DNA of 64,000 bases from Verrucomicrobiota bacterium (GCA_023269675.1 JAHFSX010000003.1:1-64000), one strand, 5' to 3'. Positions 26,881 to 37,397 are shown, numbered from the stretch's first letter. The notes: generated from the sequence alone by a model not told the origin. Program-made: numbers and translations.

Positions 26881-26955
26881 GGACAGAGGACGGAGGGCGG
26901 AAGACTGATATCGTGACGTGCCGCGGCGCGCTGTCCTCCGTCTTCCGTCCTCTGA
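26881..26955. repeat. Heptad-array hairpin (GGACRGA dialect) between convergent genes, second copy
   Basis: Left arm 26881-26905 (GGACAGAGGACGGAGG) pairs with right arm 26933-26955 (CCTCCGTCTTCCGTCC) around a 27-base loop. It starts eight bases past the yjbQ stop and ends eight bases before the DUF1080 stop, so it spans almost the whole junction. A bidirectional 3-prime end element is the natural reading. Confidence 0.7.
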
Positions 26956-26963
26956 CGCTCTCC

Positions 26964-28109
26964 CTACTTCTTCTTCTCGAGGCCGTTCTCGCTGATGATG
27001 CGCTGGAGCTCGGCCTTCAGCTTGAAGTCGTCAGCCACGACCTTGTTGCGCGTCAGCACGTTGCAGGCGTTGCGCAGGCCGATGATGTCGCCCTTGCGGT
27101 CCTGCAGCTTCGGCTTGTCCAGACCGGCCAGCTCCTTGAGATAGGCGTCGGCCAGCTCCAGGGTCGGCTTCATGTACGTGTCGGCCTTGTCGTAGCCGAG
27201 GATCTCGAGCATCCGGCCCAGCGCGGCCGGCTTGCTGGCATCCGCCAGGTTGGCCGCCTCGAACAGCTTGGCCGCGGTCTTGGCGCGCAGCGCCGCCACG
27301 TCGGCTTCGTTCACGGCCGGGCCGCCGTGCGTCGTGTTGGCGTAGCGCGACGGTATCTCGCGGATCCAGATGTTGCGGAAGCGCATGCGGTTGCCGTGGT
27401 CCTGCAGCCTCAGCGGCAGCTTGGCGGCGTAGGGCTTGAGCGGCTTGCGCTGGCAGTGCGTGCTCAGGCCCTCGAACTCCCAGTTGTCCTGCGTCAGCAC
27501 GCCGTTGTGGATCACCGTCACCGTGCCGGGATGCTTGACCGTCTCGCCGTCCCAGATCGGCTGGTGGAAGACGATGTCGTAGGTCTGCCACTCGCCCGGC
27601 TTGCGGCAGGCGTTCACGAGCGGAGGATTCTCGGCATACACCGACGAGCACTGGCCGTCCGGATAGGTGTCGTTGTCGAAGCAGTCCAGCACCTGGATCT
27701 CGTGCATGCCCATCAGGAAGACGCCGCTGTTGCCGCGGCCCTGGCTGCTGCCCTCCGCCGGCGGCGTCGCGAATTCAAGGTGGAGCTGGCAGTCGCCGAA
27801 CGCGTCCTTGGTATGGATCTCGCCGGTCTTCGGCACCACTTCGAGCGCCCCGCCCTCGACGATCTTCCACTTGCACGCATCGTCCTGTCCCGAGCGCCAC
27901 GCGTCCATCGATGTGCCGTCGAACAGCACGACCGCGTCGGACGGCGCCTTGCCGGGCTCAACCGTGATCACCGGGGGACGCGGCCGGTTCATATCGTGCA
28001 CCGACCACGCGTGTTTCGCATCCGGCGTGTCGCCGTAAAGCCCCGCAAACACGGCGGACGCCGCCGTGCCCATTGCCATCGCCGCCACCATCGTCTTCGC
28101 CAGCTTCAT
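26964..28109 (-). CDS. Secreted DUF1080 (3-keto-disaccharide hydrolase-type) protein
   Basis: 381 residues from the ATG with GGAGGA seven bases upstream. The signal peptide is MKLAKTMVAAMAMGTAASAVFA. Residues about 60-270 are a DUF1080 beta-sandwich of the concanavalin/LamG fold: AVVLFDGTSMDAWRS at its start, DCQLHLEFATP, GNSGVFLMGMHEIQVLDCF and GEWQTYDIVFHQPIWDG, typical of the family. The C-terminal ~100 residues are helical and not recognised. Some DUF1080 proteins hydrolyse 3-keto-glycosides; most are uncharacterised. It is divergent from the fourth giant repeat gene across 194 bases. Confidence 0.85.
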   Translation of the reverse strand: MKLAKTMVAAMAMGTAASAVFAGLYGDTPDAKHAWSVHDMNRPRPPVITVEPGKAPSDAVVLFDGTSMDAWRSGQDDACKWKIVEGGALEVVPKTGEIHTKDAFGDCQLHLEFATPPAEGSSQGRGNSGVFLMGMHEIQVLDCFDNDTYPDGQCSSVYAENPPLVNACRKPGEWQTYDIVFHQPIWDGETVKHPGTVTVIHNGVLTQDNWEFEGLSTHCQRKPLKPYAAKLPLRLQDHGNRMRFRNIWIREIPSRYANTTHGGPAVNEADVAALRAKTAAKLFEAANLADASKPAALGRMLEILGYDKADTYMKPTLELADAYLKELAGLDKPKLQDRKGDIIGLRNACNVLTRNKVVADDFKLKAELQRIISENGLEKKK

Positions 28110-28229
28110 GCTTGAGTCCTCCGAGTTTATAAAAAAGCGCACAGCCCTGTTCAGGTGTGTGGCCCAGTATATTGGCAAAAACCACTCCGGTTGGCTATAC
28201 GGAGTTTTGAAGGGGCGCTTAGATATCCG

Positions 28230-28258
28230 TTGTCCGCTGAATCGGAAGGTGTTACTGT
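28230..28258 (+). promoter_or_regulatory. Putative promoter of giant repeat gene 4
   Basis: TTGTCC and TACTGT are separated by 17 bases, about 45 bases before the ATG. A second -10-like TATATT follows at about 28268. The match is modest and rests on spacing and position. The rest of the divergent gap shows nothing else. Confidence 0.3.
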
Positions 28259-28303
28259 TTTCAGCTTGTATATTGTCTGTTCCCGTATGAAAAAGGGGTC
28301 ATT

Positions 28304-31300
28304 ATGAAGTTTCGGACGGCTGTGCCCGCACGTCGCGCTTTGGTTCTCCTTCCCTGTCTGATTGTTTCGGCGGCCTTCGCCTTCGGCGATCCGCCGGTTC
28401 TCCGCTGGAACCCGACCGCCACCAACCTCTGGGACGCGACCTCGCTCACCTGGCTCGACTCCGGCGACCAGGCCGTCGCCTGGCAGCCGGGCGCGGTCGC
28501 GCAGTTCGGCGGCGGCGGCGGCATCGTCAACGTCTCCGCCGACGTCTCCGCAACCAACCTCCTCTTCACGGGCAGCGGCTACGCCCTGCTGGGCGCGGGC
28601 CGCCTCACCCTTGCGGGCGGCGTCTCCGTCGATGCCGGCAAGACCAACAGCATCGCCGCGGAGCTCGGCACGGTCGCGGGCATGGCCAAGACCGGCGGCG
28701 GCGCCTTGGCCGTGACCCGCTGCAGCGGCCCGCTGAACGTGGCGGAAGGCAGCCTGCTCGTCAGCGGCCGCGACACGGCGGACGCCGACATCTCGGTCGC
28801 CGGCGGCGCCGCGCTCCACGTGCTCGGCGGCCCGGCCACCAACGCCAACCTCGTCGCCAACGCCAGCTTCGAGCTGCCGGCGCTGGCCTCAGGCGCCTTC
28901 GCTTACGCCTCCGGCACCCCGGTCTCCAACTGGACGGTGACCGCCTTCGCGAACTTCGTCGCCCGCCAGAACACCGCCGCAACCACCTCCTTCAACTCCG
29001 CCGGCGCGGCGCCCGACGCCAACCACTCCCTGATCCTCCAGTACGGCGGCTCGGTCGCCCAGACCGTCACCCTCGCCGCGGACGGACTCTACGCGCTGTC
29101 GTTCTACCACTTCCTGCGCAGCGGCTATCCCGAAACTCCCCTGAGCGTCTACCTCGGCGGCGCGCGCCTCGCCTGCTTCGTCAATCAGGCCGTCCAGTTC
29201 GCCCACCAGCGCTATGTCAGCGCGCCGCTTTTCCTCAGGGCGGGCTCGTACGAGCTGCGCATCGAGGGTGACGCCGGCCAGGGCGACCGCGCCAGCATGG
29301 TCGACCTCGTCTGTTTCGCGCCGCCTTCCGAAAGCGTGGCCGGCAGCGCGCTCGCCGGGCTCTCGACCCTCCGCGCGGTGACCGGTTCGACCGTCCGCAT
29401 GGCCTTCTCCGGCAGCGCCCCGCTCGCCCGCGTCTATATCAACGGCACGCTCCAGACCGCAGGCACCTTCACCTCCGCGCACGCCTCGGGACTCTTCGCG
29501 GGCGGCGGCACCTTCGCCTGCGCCGCGCCCGAGAAGATCGGCACGTGGACCGGCACCGCCGGCAACTGGAACACCAGCGTCAACTGGGAAGCGGCCGCCG
29601 CGCCCGCCGGCGGATCAGACCTCGCCTTGCGCTTCCCGCTCGACTCATCCTGCGCGCTCACCAACGACATCGCCGGAACCTTCACCTTGAACCGCCTCTG
29701 GGCCTCGGGCCTCACCACCAACCAGGCCGCACGCTTCAGCGGCAACGGGCTGCTGCTCACCAACACCGCCGGCGGCGTGATGCCCGTTCTGACCCTGACC
29801 GGCGCGGGCTCCGCCGACCTGGCGACACCGCTCGCCGTGCGCACGAACCTCACGATCGACGTCTCCGACACCCTCACCCTTTCCGGTACCCTGAGTTTCC
29901 CCCTCACCAACAGCTACGCGGTGAGCAAGACCGGCCCCGGCGGCGTCACGCTCCCCTCGACCAGCGGCTCGCCCGCCTGCTACCTGGTTTACGAAGGCCA
30001 GGTGACGTTCGGCGGCAGCCACGCCGGCTGGCGTTACCTCTCGACAGGCGGGCCCTTCGCCTCCATCCCCGCAGGCGTCTGCCTCACCAGCCTGCCCGGC
30101 AAGCGCGCCTCCTTTTACGTCACGCAGACCGGCTCGCCCATCGCCTCTCAGGTCCTCTTCGCCGGCCTCGGCGAGGCCGTCTTCGGCACGCGCTGCGGCG
30201 GCACCGTCACCTGCGACAACTGGTTCACCGGCTTCGGCACGGCCGCCACCTACGACGTCCCCGCGGCCGACACGCTGCGCATCCTGCAGCTGGTCGAAGG
30301 CGTGAACGACCCTTCAATCAAAAGCCTGACCGGCGTGATCAAAGCGGGCGCCGGCACCGTCGAAGTCCGCTCGCTCGGGGCGAACAACTCGACCCGCCGC
30401 GCCTACAGCGGCCCGACCGTCATCCGCAACGGCACGCTCGCGCTTTCGGCCGACGACTGCGGCACGCTCAGCGGCACCAACAACGCCTTCAACGGCCAGG
30501 CCTACGACGGCCGCGGCGGCTCGCTCGGCTACACCGCCTTCACCAACGCTGTGACGCTGGGCGACGCCGGCACCGCCGCCTCCGACACGCTGGCGCTGGT
30601 CGCCAGCGGCCATCTGCGCTATGTGGGCCACAATCTGGAGGTCATGAACCTCGGCGCGGGCACGACCGTCGGCATGACCACCGGCTCCGTGCTCTATGCG
30701 GGCGACATCCTGCTCCACAAAACCGTGACTCTCGCGGGTGCGGCGGACGGCCGCCTGACCCTCAACGGCAACCTCACCGCGGCCCCCGACTTCGCAGGCA
30801 CCAACCTGATCGCCCTCTCCGGCCTCGCCGAAGTCACCTTTAACGGCACCCTTTCCTCCAGCCTCAGCCTCGTGTCGGGCAGCCGTACCCTGCGCTTCGG
30901 CGACAAGGCCGTCAAAACCACCACGCTCGCGGCCTTCTCCCTCGGCGGCACGGCCGGCGCGCCCGCCCAGCTGGAGGTGGACTTCGGCGCGGCCCAGAAC
31001 GACCGCGTCGTGATCAGCGCGGCCGACGGCTTCACGCTCGGTGCCACGCGCTTCAACCTGCGTTACGCCAACCTCGGCAACGCTTTCGCGGAGCCCGGCA
31101 CCTACACGCTCTTCACCTATGCCGGCACGCTCAGCGGCGGCGTGGCCGAACTCTCGGTCACCAACGCGGCCAGCGGCATCTCCTACGCGTTCTCGAACGA
31201 CACCGCCAACACGCGCATCCTGCTCACCCTCGCCGCCACCGGCGGCGGCTCGTCCGCGGTCTGGACCTCTCCCGTCAGCGGCGCGTGGTCGGTCAGCGGC

Positions 31301-34300
31301 AACTGGAGCGGCGGAGCCATGCCCGACGCCGCGGACAGCGCCGTGCTCTTCGGTTCCGCCATCCCCTCCGCCGCGACAGTCACCCTCGACGGGCCGCGCA
31401 CGGCCGGCGACCTCGACTTCAACAACACCGCCGCCTACACGCTGACCGGCAGCCCGCTGACCCTGAGCAAGACCGCCGGCACCCCGACACTCCACGTCTA
31501 TCAGGGCAACCAGACCCTGAACATGGAGCTCAACGCAACGCCCGCCGTCTCGGTCGTCACGGAAACCGGCGCCTCGCTGAACCTCTCCAGCAACGCCGTC
31601 GTGAAGGCGACGCTCGCGCTCGAAGCGGGCACGCTGAACCTCCGCGGCGCCCGCGTCGAAGGGCTCCTCTCGCTGGGCGCCTCGACCCTCCTCGGCGTCT
31701 CCGCCACCAACACGCTGCTCGGCGGCCTCTCCGGCTCCGGCTCTGCCGCACTCACCCTGTCGGGCGCCGCGCCAAACCTTGCCGTAACCGTGAGCGGCTC
31801 CGACACGTATGCCGGCTCGCTCAGCGGAGGTGCCGACGCGCGGGTCGAGAAGAGCGGCGCGGGCACCCTGAACTTGACCGGACCGAACGCGCCTTTTTCG
31901 GGCACGCTGGCGGACTCGCAGGGCACGCTGGCGCTGCAAGGCGTCGCGCTGGCCGGAACGCTGGCCGTCGCGGCTCCGGGCAATGTCACGGTCCTGCCCG
32001 CCGCCACCAACGGCCTGATGGGCTTCTATTACAACGTGACGCCCAGCACCAACAACTTCTTCACGCTGGCCGGCATGGAGGCCCACTTCGCGACGCTGAA
32101 GCCGGACTTCGCCGCCCCGAGCGCCCTGGCCGGAACGAACTTCGATTTCGGCGCGACCGGAGCTCTCTTCCCGCTGCCCTACGGCAGCGGCGGCGGCCGG
32201 ACGAGCAATTTCGAAGCGGTCTGGCGCGGCTCCATCACCGTGCCCGTCAGCGACTACTACAAGTTCGTCGTCACGTCCGACGACGGCTTCCTCTTGGCCA
32301 TCGACGGCCGGCAGGTCGCGAACCGGCCGTACTACGTCGCCACCGTCACCGAAGGCGTTACGTTCCTCGAGGCGGGTTCACACGATCTGATTCTGGGCTA
32401 TTTCCAAGGCACCGGAGGCTCGGGCCTGCAGGTCCAGGTCAAGACGCTGTACGGAAGCCTCGCGATGTTGCCCAACGCCTGGCTGAGAAGCGCCACCTCG
32501 GTCGGCGCGCTCAGCGGCAACGGCGCGGTGTCCCTCGCGGCCAGCAACACGCAGTTCACCGCCGCCCAGAATACCTCCTCGGCCTTCAGCGGCGAGCTCT
32601 CCGGACCGGCGGGCTCGCTCTTCACTAAAAGCGGCCCTGGCAGCCTGACGCTCTCCTCCGCCAGCTCCGTCTCCAACGCCTTCGCGGGCGATCTGTCGGT
32701 GCAGGGCGGCATGCTCAGCCTGGAAACCGGCGAGCGGATCGGGGACGCCGCGCTGGTCACGGTCGCGAACAGCGCCACGCTCAAGCTCAATGCCGCCGAA
32801 ACGGTCGGAGGGCTTTCGGGCGCGGGTGTCGTCACCCTCGGCGGCGCCGTCTATGTGGCCGCCTTTAACAACGACGCGGACTCCGACATCTCGACCTCCA
32901 AGACCTACACGCACACGCTCGACTTCCCGTCCGGCACCGCGGACGCGACCAACAACGGCGTGGTCTTCGTTTCGTCCGGCATGAGCGGCAGCCGCAACGG
33001 CTACGGTTGGGCGATCACGTCGGGAACGGCGCCCAATCTCACCATGAACGCCGCGCCGACGGACGCGACCCGCACGGGCATCGACAGCCTGCTCTGGGAC
33101 TTCGCGTACAACTCCGCCGACTTCACGCTGACCCTCACCGGCCTGACCCCCGGCAAGACCTACGAAAACCGATTCTACTTCCGCAACTACGGAGGCAGCC
33201 CGCGCGTCCTGACTTTCACCTTCACGGCGGGGGCGGTCCTCATCGGCGCCATCACCCACAACCCCGACACCGTGACGCGGAGCTGGGTGGGATGCCGCTA
33301 CACGGCCGACACGGCAGGTTCGCTCGCGGTACGCATCGTGTCGCTGAACTCCGGCCACACCTGCCACCTCTACGGCCTGTCCAATGAAGAGGTGCCGGTC
33401 GCGGCCGCCACCGCGCTGACGCTGAACACGCCCGCGAGCAGGAGTTACCGCCACACGGGCGCGCTTACGGGCGCGGGCAAGCTGACCAAGCAGGGCGCGG
33501 GCACGCAGATCTTCAGCGGCACCAACAGCGTCGCCTCGCCCTTCGACGTGCAGGCAGGCACGCTCACCTTTGAGCCCGGCGCCTCCGTGCTTTCCGGCGC
33601 GGTCGTCCGCGCGGGCGCCTCAATCGCGGCGCCGTACGGCAACGTCTGGCTCGGCGGCCTTTCCGGCGCAGGCACCTTCAGCCTGGCGGGCAACGTCGCC
33701 TACCCGACCAACCGGCTCTACTTCGTGACCTTCACGAACGACGCCATGACTGACATTTCGAGCGCGAAGGTTTACACGCACAAGCTCGACTTCGGCACGC
33801 GGACCTCGCCGGCCACGGTCATCAACGGCGTGACCTTCGACAAGATTTCCGCTCAATCCGGCACCAACGGCGTGCTCAACGGCTACGGCTGGACCAACTT
33901 CCCGCCGACCGTCCACGGCGGCAACGCCCCGACAGGGGTCGCCGCCAACAACGGCGTCTACAACCTCCTGTACGACATGTTTTACGGCTGGCAGAATCCC
34001 GGTTCGGCCACGGTCAAGCTGACGGGACTGACCCCGGGTAAACGCTATGAGGTCCGTCTCTACAACCGGATGTGGTCGTCCGGTGACCGCACACAAACCC
34101 TGACCTTCGATCCCGACGGCGCGGGGCCGGTTTCGGATTCCGTCACCTTCAATCCCGACGCCTTGAGCCCCAATTTCCTGGCCTACCGCTACACCGCCGT
34201 GACGCCGGTTATTGAAATCGCGATCGCCTCGAAAACCCTGAACCAGACCTACCACCTCTACGGGATCAGCAACGAGGAGTTCCAGGACGGCGCGAATGTC

Positions 34301-34918
34301 CCCGTCGTGGTCGACATCGCGCGGGACAGCGTGCTCGACGGCCCGGTCACGGGCGCGGGCGGCTGGGCCAAGACCGGCGCGGCCGCGCTCACCGTCACCG
34401 GCGAAAGCACCGCCACCGGCGCGCTCGCCGTCAACGCGGGCGCCTTCGGCGTGGCGGCCAACGGCCGCGCGACCCTCGGCCCGATCACCGTCGCCGCGGG
34501 CGCGACGCTCTTCGGCGACGGCCGCCTCGGCGGCACCGTCACCGTCAGCAGCAACGCCTGGCTCATGGCCGGCACAGCCTCCGCCTGCGGCACGCTGCAG
34601 GTCGGCGGCGGCCTGATCCTGACGCCGGGCGCGCGGCTCGCGTACCGCTTCGACAGGGCCGGCAGCAACGACACCGTGACGGTCAACGGCCTGCTCGCCT
34701 TCCCGACGAACGGCGTGGTGCAGGCCTCGGCGCTCAGCGTGGGCGTGGGCGCTCCGGCCAAGGACGTGTTCTTCTCCTCGACGCAGGCCATCAGCGGCCC
34801 GTCCGACCTGAGCGGCTGGACCGTCGAGGGCGTGAACAAGGCCAGCCTCAAATACAGCGACGACCGCAAGACCATCTACTTCGCCTGCCCGCGCGGCACG
34901 CTGCTGCGGATCCTGTAG
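28304..34918 (+). CDS. Giant secreted autotransporter-associated beta-strand repeat protein with PA14 domain
   Basis: 2204 residues, the largest product here. The signal peptide (ARRALVLLPCLIVSAAFAFG) is followed by beta-strand repeats (KTGGGALAVTR, EKSGAGTLNLTG, TKSGPGSLTLSS, TKQGAGTQIFSG). A carbohydrate-binding-like sandwich lies near 179-339 (NLVANASFELPAL). A PA14 domain lies near 1239-1375 (GLMGFYYNV, VSDYYKFVVTSDDGFLLAIDG, AGSHDLILGYFQGTG). Two homologous modules follow at about 1515-1695 and 1799-1992, both carrying YTHxLDF and LTGLTPGKxYE. There is no C-terminal barrel. The end reads PRGTLLRIL. AAGGGG lies about six bases before the ATG. PA14 domains often bind sugars, so surface glycan binding is inferred. 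It converges with the GH95 gene. Confidence 0.8.
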   Translation: MKFRTAVPARRALVLLPCLIVSAAFAFGDPPVLRWNPTATNLWDATSLTWLDSGDQAVAWQPGAVAQFGGGGGIVNVSADVSATNLLFTGSGYALLGAGRLTLAGGVSVDAGKTNSIAAELGTVAGMAKTGGGALAVTRCSGPLNVAEGSLLVSGRDTADADISVAGGAALHVLGGPATNANLVANASFELPALASGAFAYASGTPVSNWTVTAFANFVARQNTAATTSFNSAGAAPDANHSLILQYGGSVAQTVTLAADGLYALSFYHFLRSGYPETPLSVYLGGARLACFVNQAVQFAHQRYVSAPLFLRAGSYELRIEGDAGQGDRASMVDLVCFAPPSESVAGSALAGLSTLRAVTGSTVRMAFSGSAPLARVYINGTLQTAGTFTSAHASGLFAGGGTFACAAPEKIGTWTGTAGNWNTSVNWEAAAAPAGGSDLALRFPLDSSCALTNDIAGTFTLNRLWASGLTTNQAARFSGNGLLLTNTAGGVMPVLTLTGAGSADLATPLAVRTNLTIDVSDTLTLSGTLSFPLTNSYAVSKTGPGGVTLPSTSGSPACYLVYEGQVTFGGSHAGWRYLSTGGPFASIPAGVCLTSLPGKRASFYVTQTGSPIASQVLFAGLGEAVFGTRCGGTVTCDNWFTGFGTAATYDVPAADTLRILQLVEGVNDPSIKSLTGVIKAGAGTVEVRSLGANNSTRRAYSGPTVIRNGTLALSADDCGTLSGTNNAFNGQAYDGRGGSLGYTAFTNAVTLGDAGTAASDTLALVASGHLRYVGHNLEVMNLGAGTTVGMTTGSVLYAGDILLHKTVTLAGAADGRLTLNGNLTAAPDFAGTNLIALSGLAEVTFNGTLSSSLSLVSGSRTLRFGDKAVKTTTLAAFSLGGTAGAPAQLEVDFGAAQNDRVVISAADGFTLGATRFNLRYANLGNAFAEPGTYTLFTYAGTLSGGVAELSVTNAASGISYAFSNDTANTRILLTLAATGGGSSAVWTSPVSGAWSVSGNWSGGAMPDAADSAVLFGSAIPSAATVTLDGPRTAGDLDFNNTAAYTLTGSPLTLSKTAGTPTLHVYQGNQTLNMELNATPAVSVVTETGASLNLSSNAVVKATLALEAGTLNLRGARVEGLLSLGASTLLGVSATNTLLGGLSGSGSAALTLSGAAPNLAVTVSGSDTYAGSLSGGADARVEKSGAGTLNLTGPNAPFSGTLADSQGTLALQGVALAGTLAVAAPGNVTVLPAATNGLMGFYYNVTPSTNNFFTLAGMEAHFATLKPDFAAPSALAGTNFDFGATGALFPLPYGSGGGRTSNFEAVWRGSITVPVSDYYKFVVTSDDGFLLAIDGRQVANRPYYVATVTEGVTFLEAGSHDLILGYFQGTGGSGLQVQVKTLYGSLAMLPNAWLRSATSVGALSGNGAVSLAASNTQFTAAQNTSSAFSGELSGPAGSLFTKSGPGSLTLSSASSVSNAFAGDLSVQGGMLSLETGERIGDAALVTVANSATLKLNAAETVGGLSGAGVVTLGGAVYVAAFNNDADSDISTSKTYTHTLDFPSGTADATNNGVVFVSSGMSGSRNGYGWAITSGTAPNLTMNAAPTDATRTGIDSLLWDFAYNSADFTLTLTGLTPGKTYENRFYFRNYGGSPRVLTFTFTAGAVLIGAITHNPDTVTRSWVGCRYTADTAGSLAVRIVSLNSGHTCHLYGLSNEEVPVAAATALTLNTPASRSYRHTGALTGAGKLTKQGAGTQIFSGTNSVASPFDVQAGTLTFEPGASVLSGAVVRAGASIAAPYGNVWLGGLSGAGTFSLAGNVAYPTNRLYFVTFTNDAMTDISSAKVYTHKLDFGTRTSPATVINGVTFDKISAQSGTNGVLNGYGWTNFPPTVHGGNAPTGVAANNGVYNLLYDMFYGWQNPGSATVKLTGLTPGKRYEVRLYNRMWSSGDRTQTLTFDPDGAGPVSDSVTFNPDALSPNFLAYRYTAVTPVIEIAIASKTLNQTYHLYGISNEEFQDGANVPVVVDIARDSVLDGPVTGAGGWAKTGAAALTVTGESTATGALAVNAGAFGVAANGRATLGPITVAAGATLFGDGRLGGTVTVSSNAWLMAGTASACGTLQVGGGLILTPGARLAYRFDRAGSNDTVTVNGLLAFPTNGVVQASALSVGVGAPAKDVFFSSTQAISGPSDLSGWTVEGVNKASLKYSDDRKTIYFACPRGTLLRIL

Positions 34919-34928
34919 CGGGATGCAC

Positions 34929-35007
34929 AACCGCCAAGACACCAAGACCGCCAAGCATCACCAAGTTTCTTCTTGGCGATCTTCGTGCTCTTGGTGTCTT
35001 GGTGGTT
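34929..35007. repeat. Repeat-array hairpin (ACCAAGA dialect) between convergent genes
   Basis: Left arm 34929-34965 is built of CCGCCAAGACACCAAGA-type 8-9-base units. Right arm 34972-35007 is the complement (CTTGGTGTCTTGGTGG). The loop is only six bases and nearly all positions pair. It lies between the stop codons of giant gene 4 and the GH95 gene, so it would end both transcripts. A sister copy is at 61621-61696. Confidence 0.75.
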
Positions 35008-35013
35008 GCCTTT

Positions 35014-37311
35014 CTACTTCCACCGGCGGCTTTCGCCCGGCTTGAGCGTGATGGTCTCTTCGCGGTCGCCGTATTTCACCCGCGCCGTCGTCCCGGCCAG
35101 CGAGGTGATCTCCGCCCGGGCCAGCTTGGACTCTCGCCACTCGGCGTCCACGACGAAGCCGCCGCGCGCGCGCAGCCCCTTGAACGCTCCCGTGCGCCAC
35201 GCCTTGGGCAGCGCCGGCAGAAGATGGATCACGGGGGCGCCCGAGGCGTCGCGCAGGTGCGACTGCACGAGCATCTCCGCCACGCCCGCCGCCGCGCCGA
35301 AGTTGCCGTCGATCTGGAACGGCGGGTGCGCGTCGAACAGGTTGGGGTACATCCCGCCCGCGCCCTTGACCGTGCCGAGCGGCACCAGCAGGTTGGAAAG
35401 GATCGTGTAGGCGTGGTCGCCGTCCAGGAAGCGCGCCCAGAGGTTCACCTTCCAGCCCATGGACCAGCCTGTGGCCGCGTCGCCGCGGAAGAGCAGCGAC
35501 TGCCGCGCCGCCGCGAACAGCTCCGGCGTCTCTTGCCAGGTGATGTCGCAGCCCGGGTACACGCCCCAGAGGTGGGAGACGTGGCGGTGCTGGTTCTTCG
35601 GGTCGTCGGTGTCGGCCATCCACTCCTGCAGCTGGCCGTGGCGGCCGATCGTGTTGGGCGCGATGCGCGCCACCTGCCCGCGCAGCCGCGCCGCCAGGTC
35701 CTTGTCCTCTCCCAGCAGCGCCGAGGCCTCGATGCAGGCGCGGAAAAGCGAGCGGATGATCTGGTGGTCCATGGTCGGCCCTGCCACCAGCCCGCCCTGC
35801 TCCGGCGAGTTCGAGGGCGTGCTGACCAGCGCATGCGTCACCGGATCTTCGACCAGGAAATCGCTGTAGAAAAGCGCCGCCTCCCGCATGACCGGCCAAG
35901 CGCGTTCGCGCAGAAACGTCTTGTCCTGCGTGAAGAGGTAATGTTCCCACAGGTGCAGCGCGAGCCAGCCGCTGCCGCTCACCCAGATGCCGTGGTTGGC
36001 GTTGTTGATCGGCGCGGTGCCGCGCCAGAGGTCGAAGTTGTGGTGCAGCACCCAGCCGCGCGCGCCGTAGTGCTCGCGGGCCGTGATGCGGCCCGAGACC
36101 ATCAGCTCGTCCAGCGCCGCGAAAAGCGCGTCCTGGCACTCCGCGAGGCCGGTGACCTCCGCCGGCCAGTAGTTCATCTCGGTGTTGATGTTGCAGGTGT
36201 ACTTGCTGTCCCAGGGCGGCGTGAGCGAGTCGTTCCAGATCCCCTGCAGGTTGGCGGGCTGGCCGCCCGAGCGGCTGCACCCGATCAGCAGATAGCGTCC
36301 ATACTGGAACACCAGCGCCGCGAAATCGGGGTCGTCCGCGGTGCGGAACGCCAAGAGCCGCTCATCCGTGGGTTTCTCCGAAGCCGGCGTGCGCGGCAGT
36401 CTGAGCGAGGCGCGGTCGAAGAGACCCTTGTGGTCCGCCACGTGCTCGGCGCGCACAGCGGTGTAGGACTTCTTGTCGGCCTTCGACAGCGTGGCGCTGC
36501 ACACGGCGGCGGGATCAGCCCCCAGCGCGTTCCACGACTTGACGTTCGTGGCGGCGGTCCAGCGGATCTCCACCGCGTCCGCCCCGCTCACCGCCAGCCG
36601 CTCGCCCTCGACGGTCACCCGCGCGTGACCGCCCTCGGTCCGCACCACGGCCTGCGCCTCGAACGCGACGCCGTTGGTCTGCACCTTCCCCGTGAGCGCG
36701 AGCCGGCCGCCCGGCAGTGCACGCGCCCGCCACAGCGCGTGCGGCGAGGTCAGGCGGACCTCGCACGCCAGCGCGCCCGGCTTGTCCGCCGTCACGCGGT
36801 GCACCAGCACGTTGTCGGGATGCGAGGCGAAGGTCTCCTGCGTGTAGCGCACGCCCGCGGACGTGAACGCGACCGTGTGAACACCCTCGCACAGATCCAG
36901 TGTCCGGTTGTAGTTGGTGACCGCCGTGACACCCGTGAGCGACACGAAGAGGTCGCCGCACGGCTGGTATTTCTCCTGATGCAGCGGCACGCTCATGAAG
37001 TCGCGCATCGCCAGAGCCTCGGCCTCCTTCTGCTGTCCGGCGAAAAGCAGCCGGCGGATTTCGGGCAGCACCGCCACCGCGTTAGTATGCGCGTAGGAGC
37101 GCGGGAAGCCGGTCCAGACCGTGTGCTCGTTGAACTGGATGCGGCACTCCGGCGCTCCGCCGAAAACCATCGCGCCCAAGGTCCCGTTGCCGATCGGCAA
37201 GGCCTCGGTCCATTTTTCGGCGGGCTTCTGATACCACAGCCGCCACGGCGGCTCCGCGGCGACACCCAGCGACACACACAGCGCACACCCGAGACACAGC
37301 GTCTTTCTCAT
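35014..37311 (-). CDS. GH95 family alpha-L-fucosidase/alpha-L-galactosidase-type hydrolase
   Basis: 765 residues. A signal peptide ([18 protein letters not shown]) precedes the N-terminal beta-sandwich ([28 protein letters not shown], both diagnostic for GH95) and the helical barrel. Expected catalytic features are present: [12 protein letters not shown] near residue 372 with the two asparagines that activate water, E near 562 in QLQEWMAD, and D near 667 in [11 protein letters not shown]. Characterised members are inverting 1,2-alpha-L-fucosidases or alpha-L-galactosidases acting on host or plant glycans. GGAGG four bases before the ATG supports the start. Predicted periplasmic or extracellular. 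Works plausibly with the GH29 enzyme in the same region. Confidence 0.92.
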   Translation of the reverse strand: MRKTLCLGCALCVSLGVAAEPPWRLWYQKPAEKWTEALPIGNGTLGAMVFGGAPECRIQFNEHTVWTGFPRSYAHTNAVAVLPEIRRLLFAGQQKEAEALAMRDFMSVPLHQEKYQPCGDLFVSLTGVTAVTNYNRTLDLCEGVHTVAFTSAGVRYTQETFASHPDNVLVHRVTADKPGALACEVRLTSPHALWRARALPGGRLALTGKVQTNGVAFEAQAVVRTEGGHARVTVEGERLAVSGADAVEIRWTAATNVKSWNALGADPAAVCSATLSKADKKSYTAVRAEHVADHKGLFDRASLRLPRTPASEKPTDERLLAFRTADDPDFAALVFQYGRYLLIGCSRSGGQPANLQGIWNDSLTPPWDSKYTCNINTEMNYWPAEVTGLAECQDALFAALDELMVSGRITAREHYGARGWVLHHNFDLWRGTAPINNANHGIWVSGSGWLALHLWEHYLFTQDKTFLRERAWPVMREAALFYSDFLVEDPVTHALVSTPSNSPEQGGLVAGPTMDHQIIRSLFRACIEASALLGEDKDLAARLRGQVARIAPNTIGRHGQLQEWMADTDDPKNQHRHVSHLWGVYPGCDITWQETPELFAAARQSLLFRGDAATGWSMGWKVNLWARFLDGDHAYTILSNLLVPLGTVKGAGGMYPNLFDAHPPFQIDGNFGAAAGVAEMLVQSHLRDASGAPVIHLLPALPKAWRTGAFKGLRARGGFVVDAEWRESKLARAEITSLAGTTARVKYGDREETITLKPGESRRWK

Positions 37312-37333
37312 ACACCCTCCGCGTTACATATCT

Positions 37334-37368
37334 GAATGATGGAACAGTGGAATCATGGAACGATGGAA
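37334..37368. repeat. Single-arm repeat tract (TGGAAYR-type units)
   Basis: Units of GATGGAACAG, TGGAATCA and TGGAACGA follow one another downstream of the DUF2075 gene stop and upstream of the GH95 start. No complementary arm was found nearby, unlike the other arrays, so this may be half of an eroded hairpin. Confidence 0.4.
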
Positions 37369-37397
37369 AACGAAATGCAACCCAGAATGCTCGCGGA

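Noticed and set aside
26913..28115. 400-codon open frame on the plus strand
   Set aside because: Antisense to the DUF1080 gene, which has a signal peptide and family motifs.
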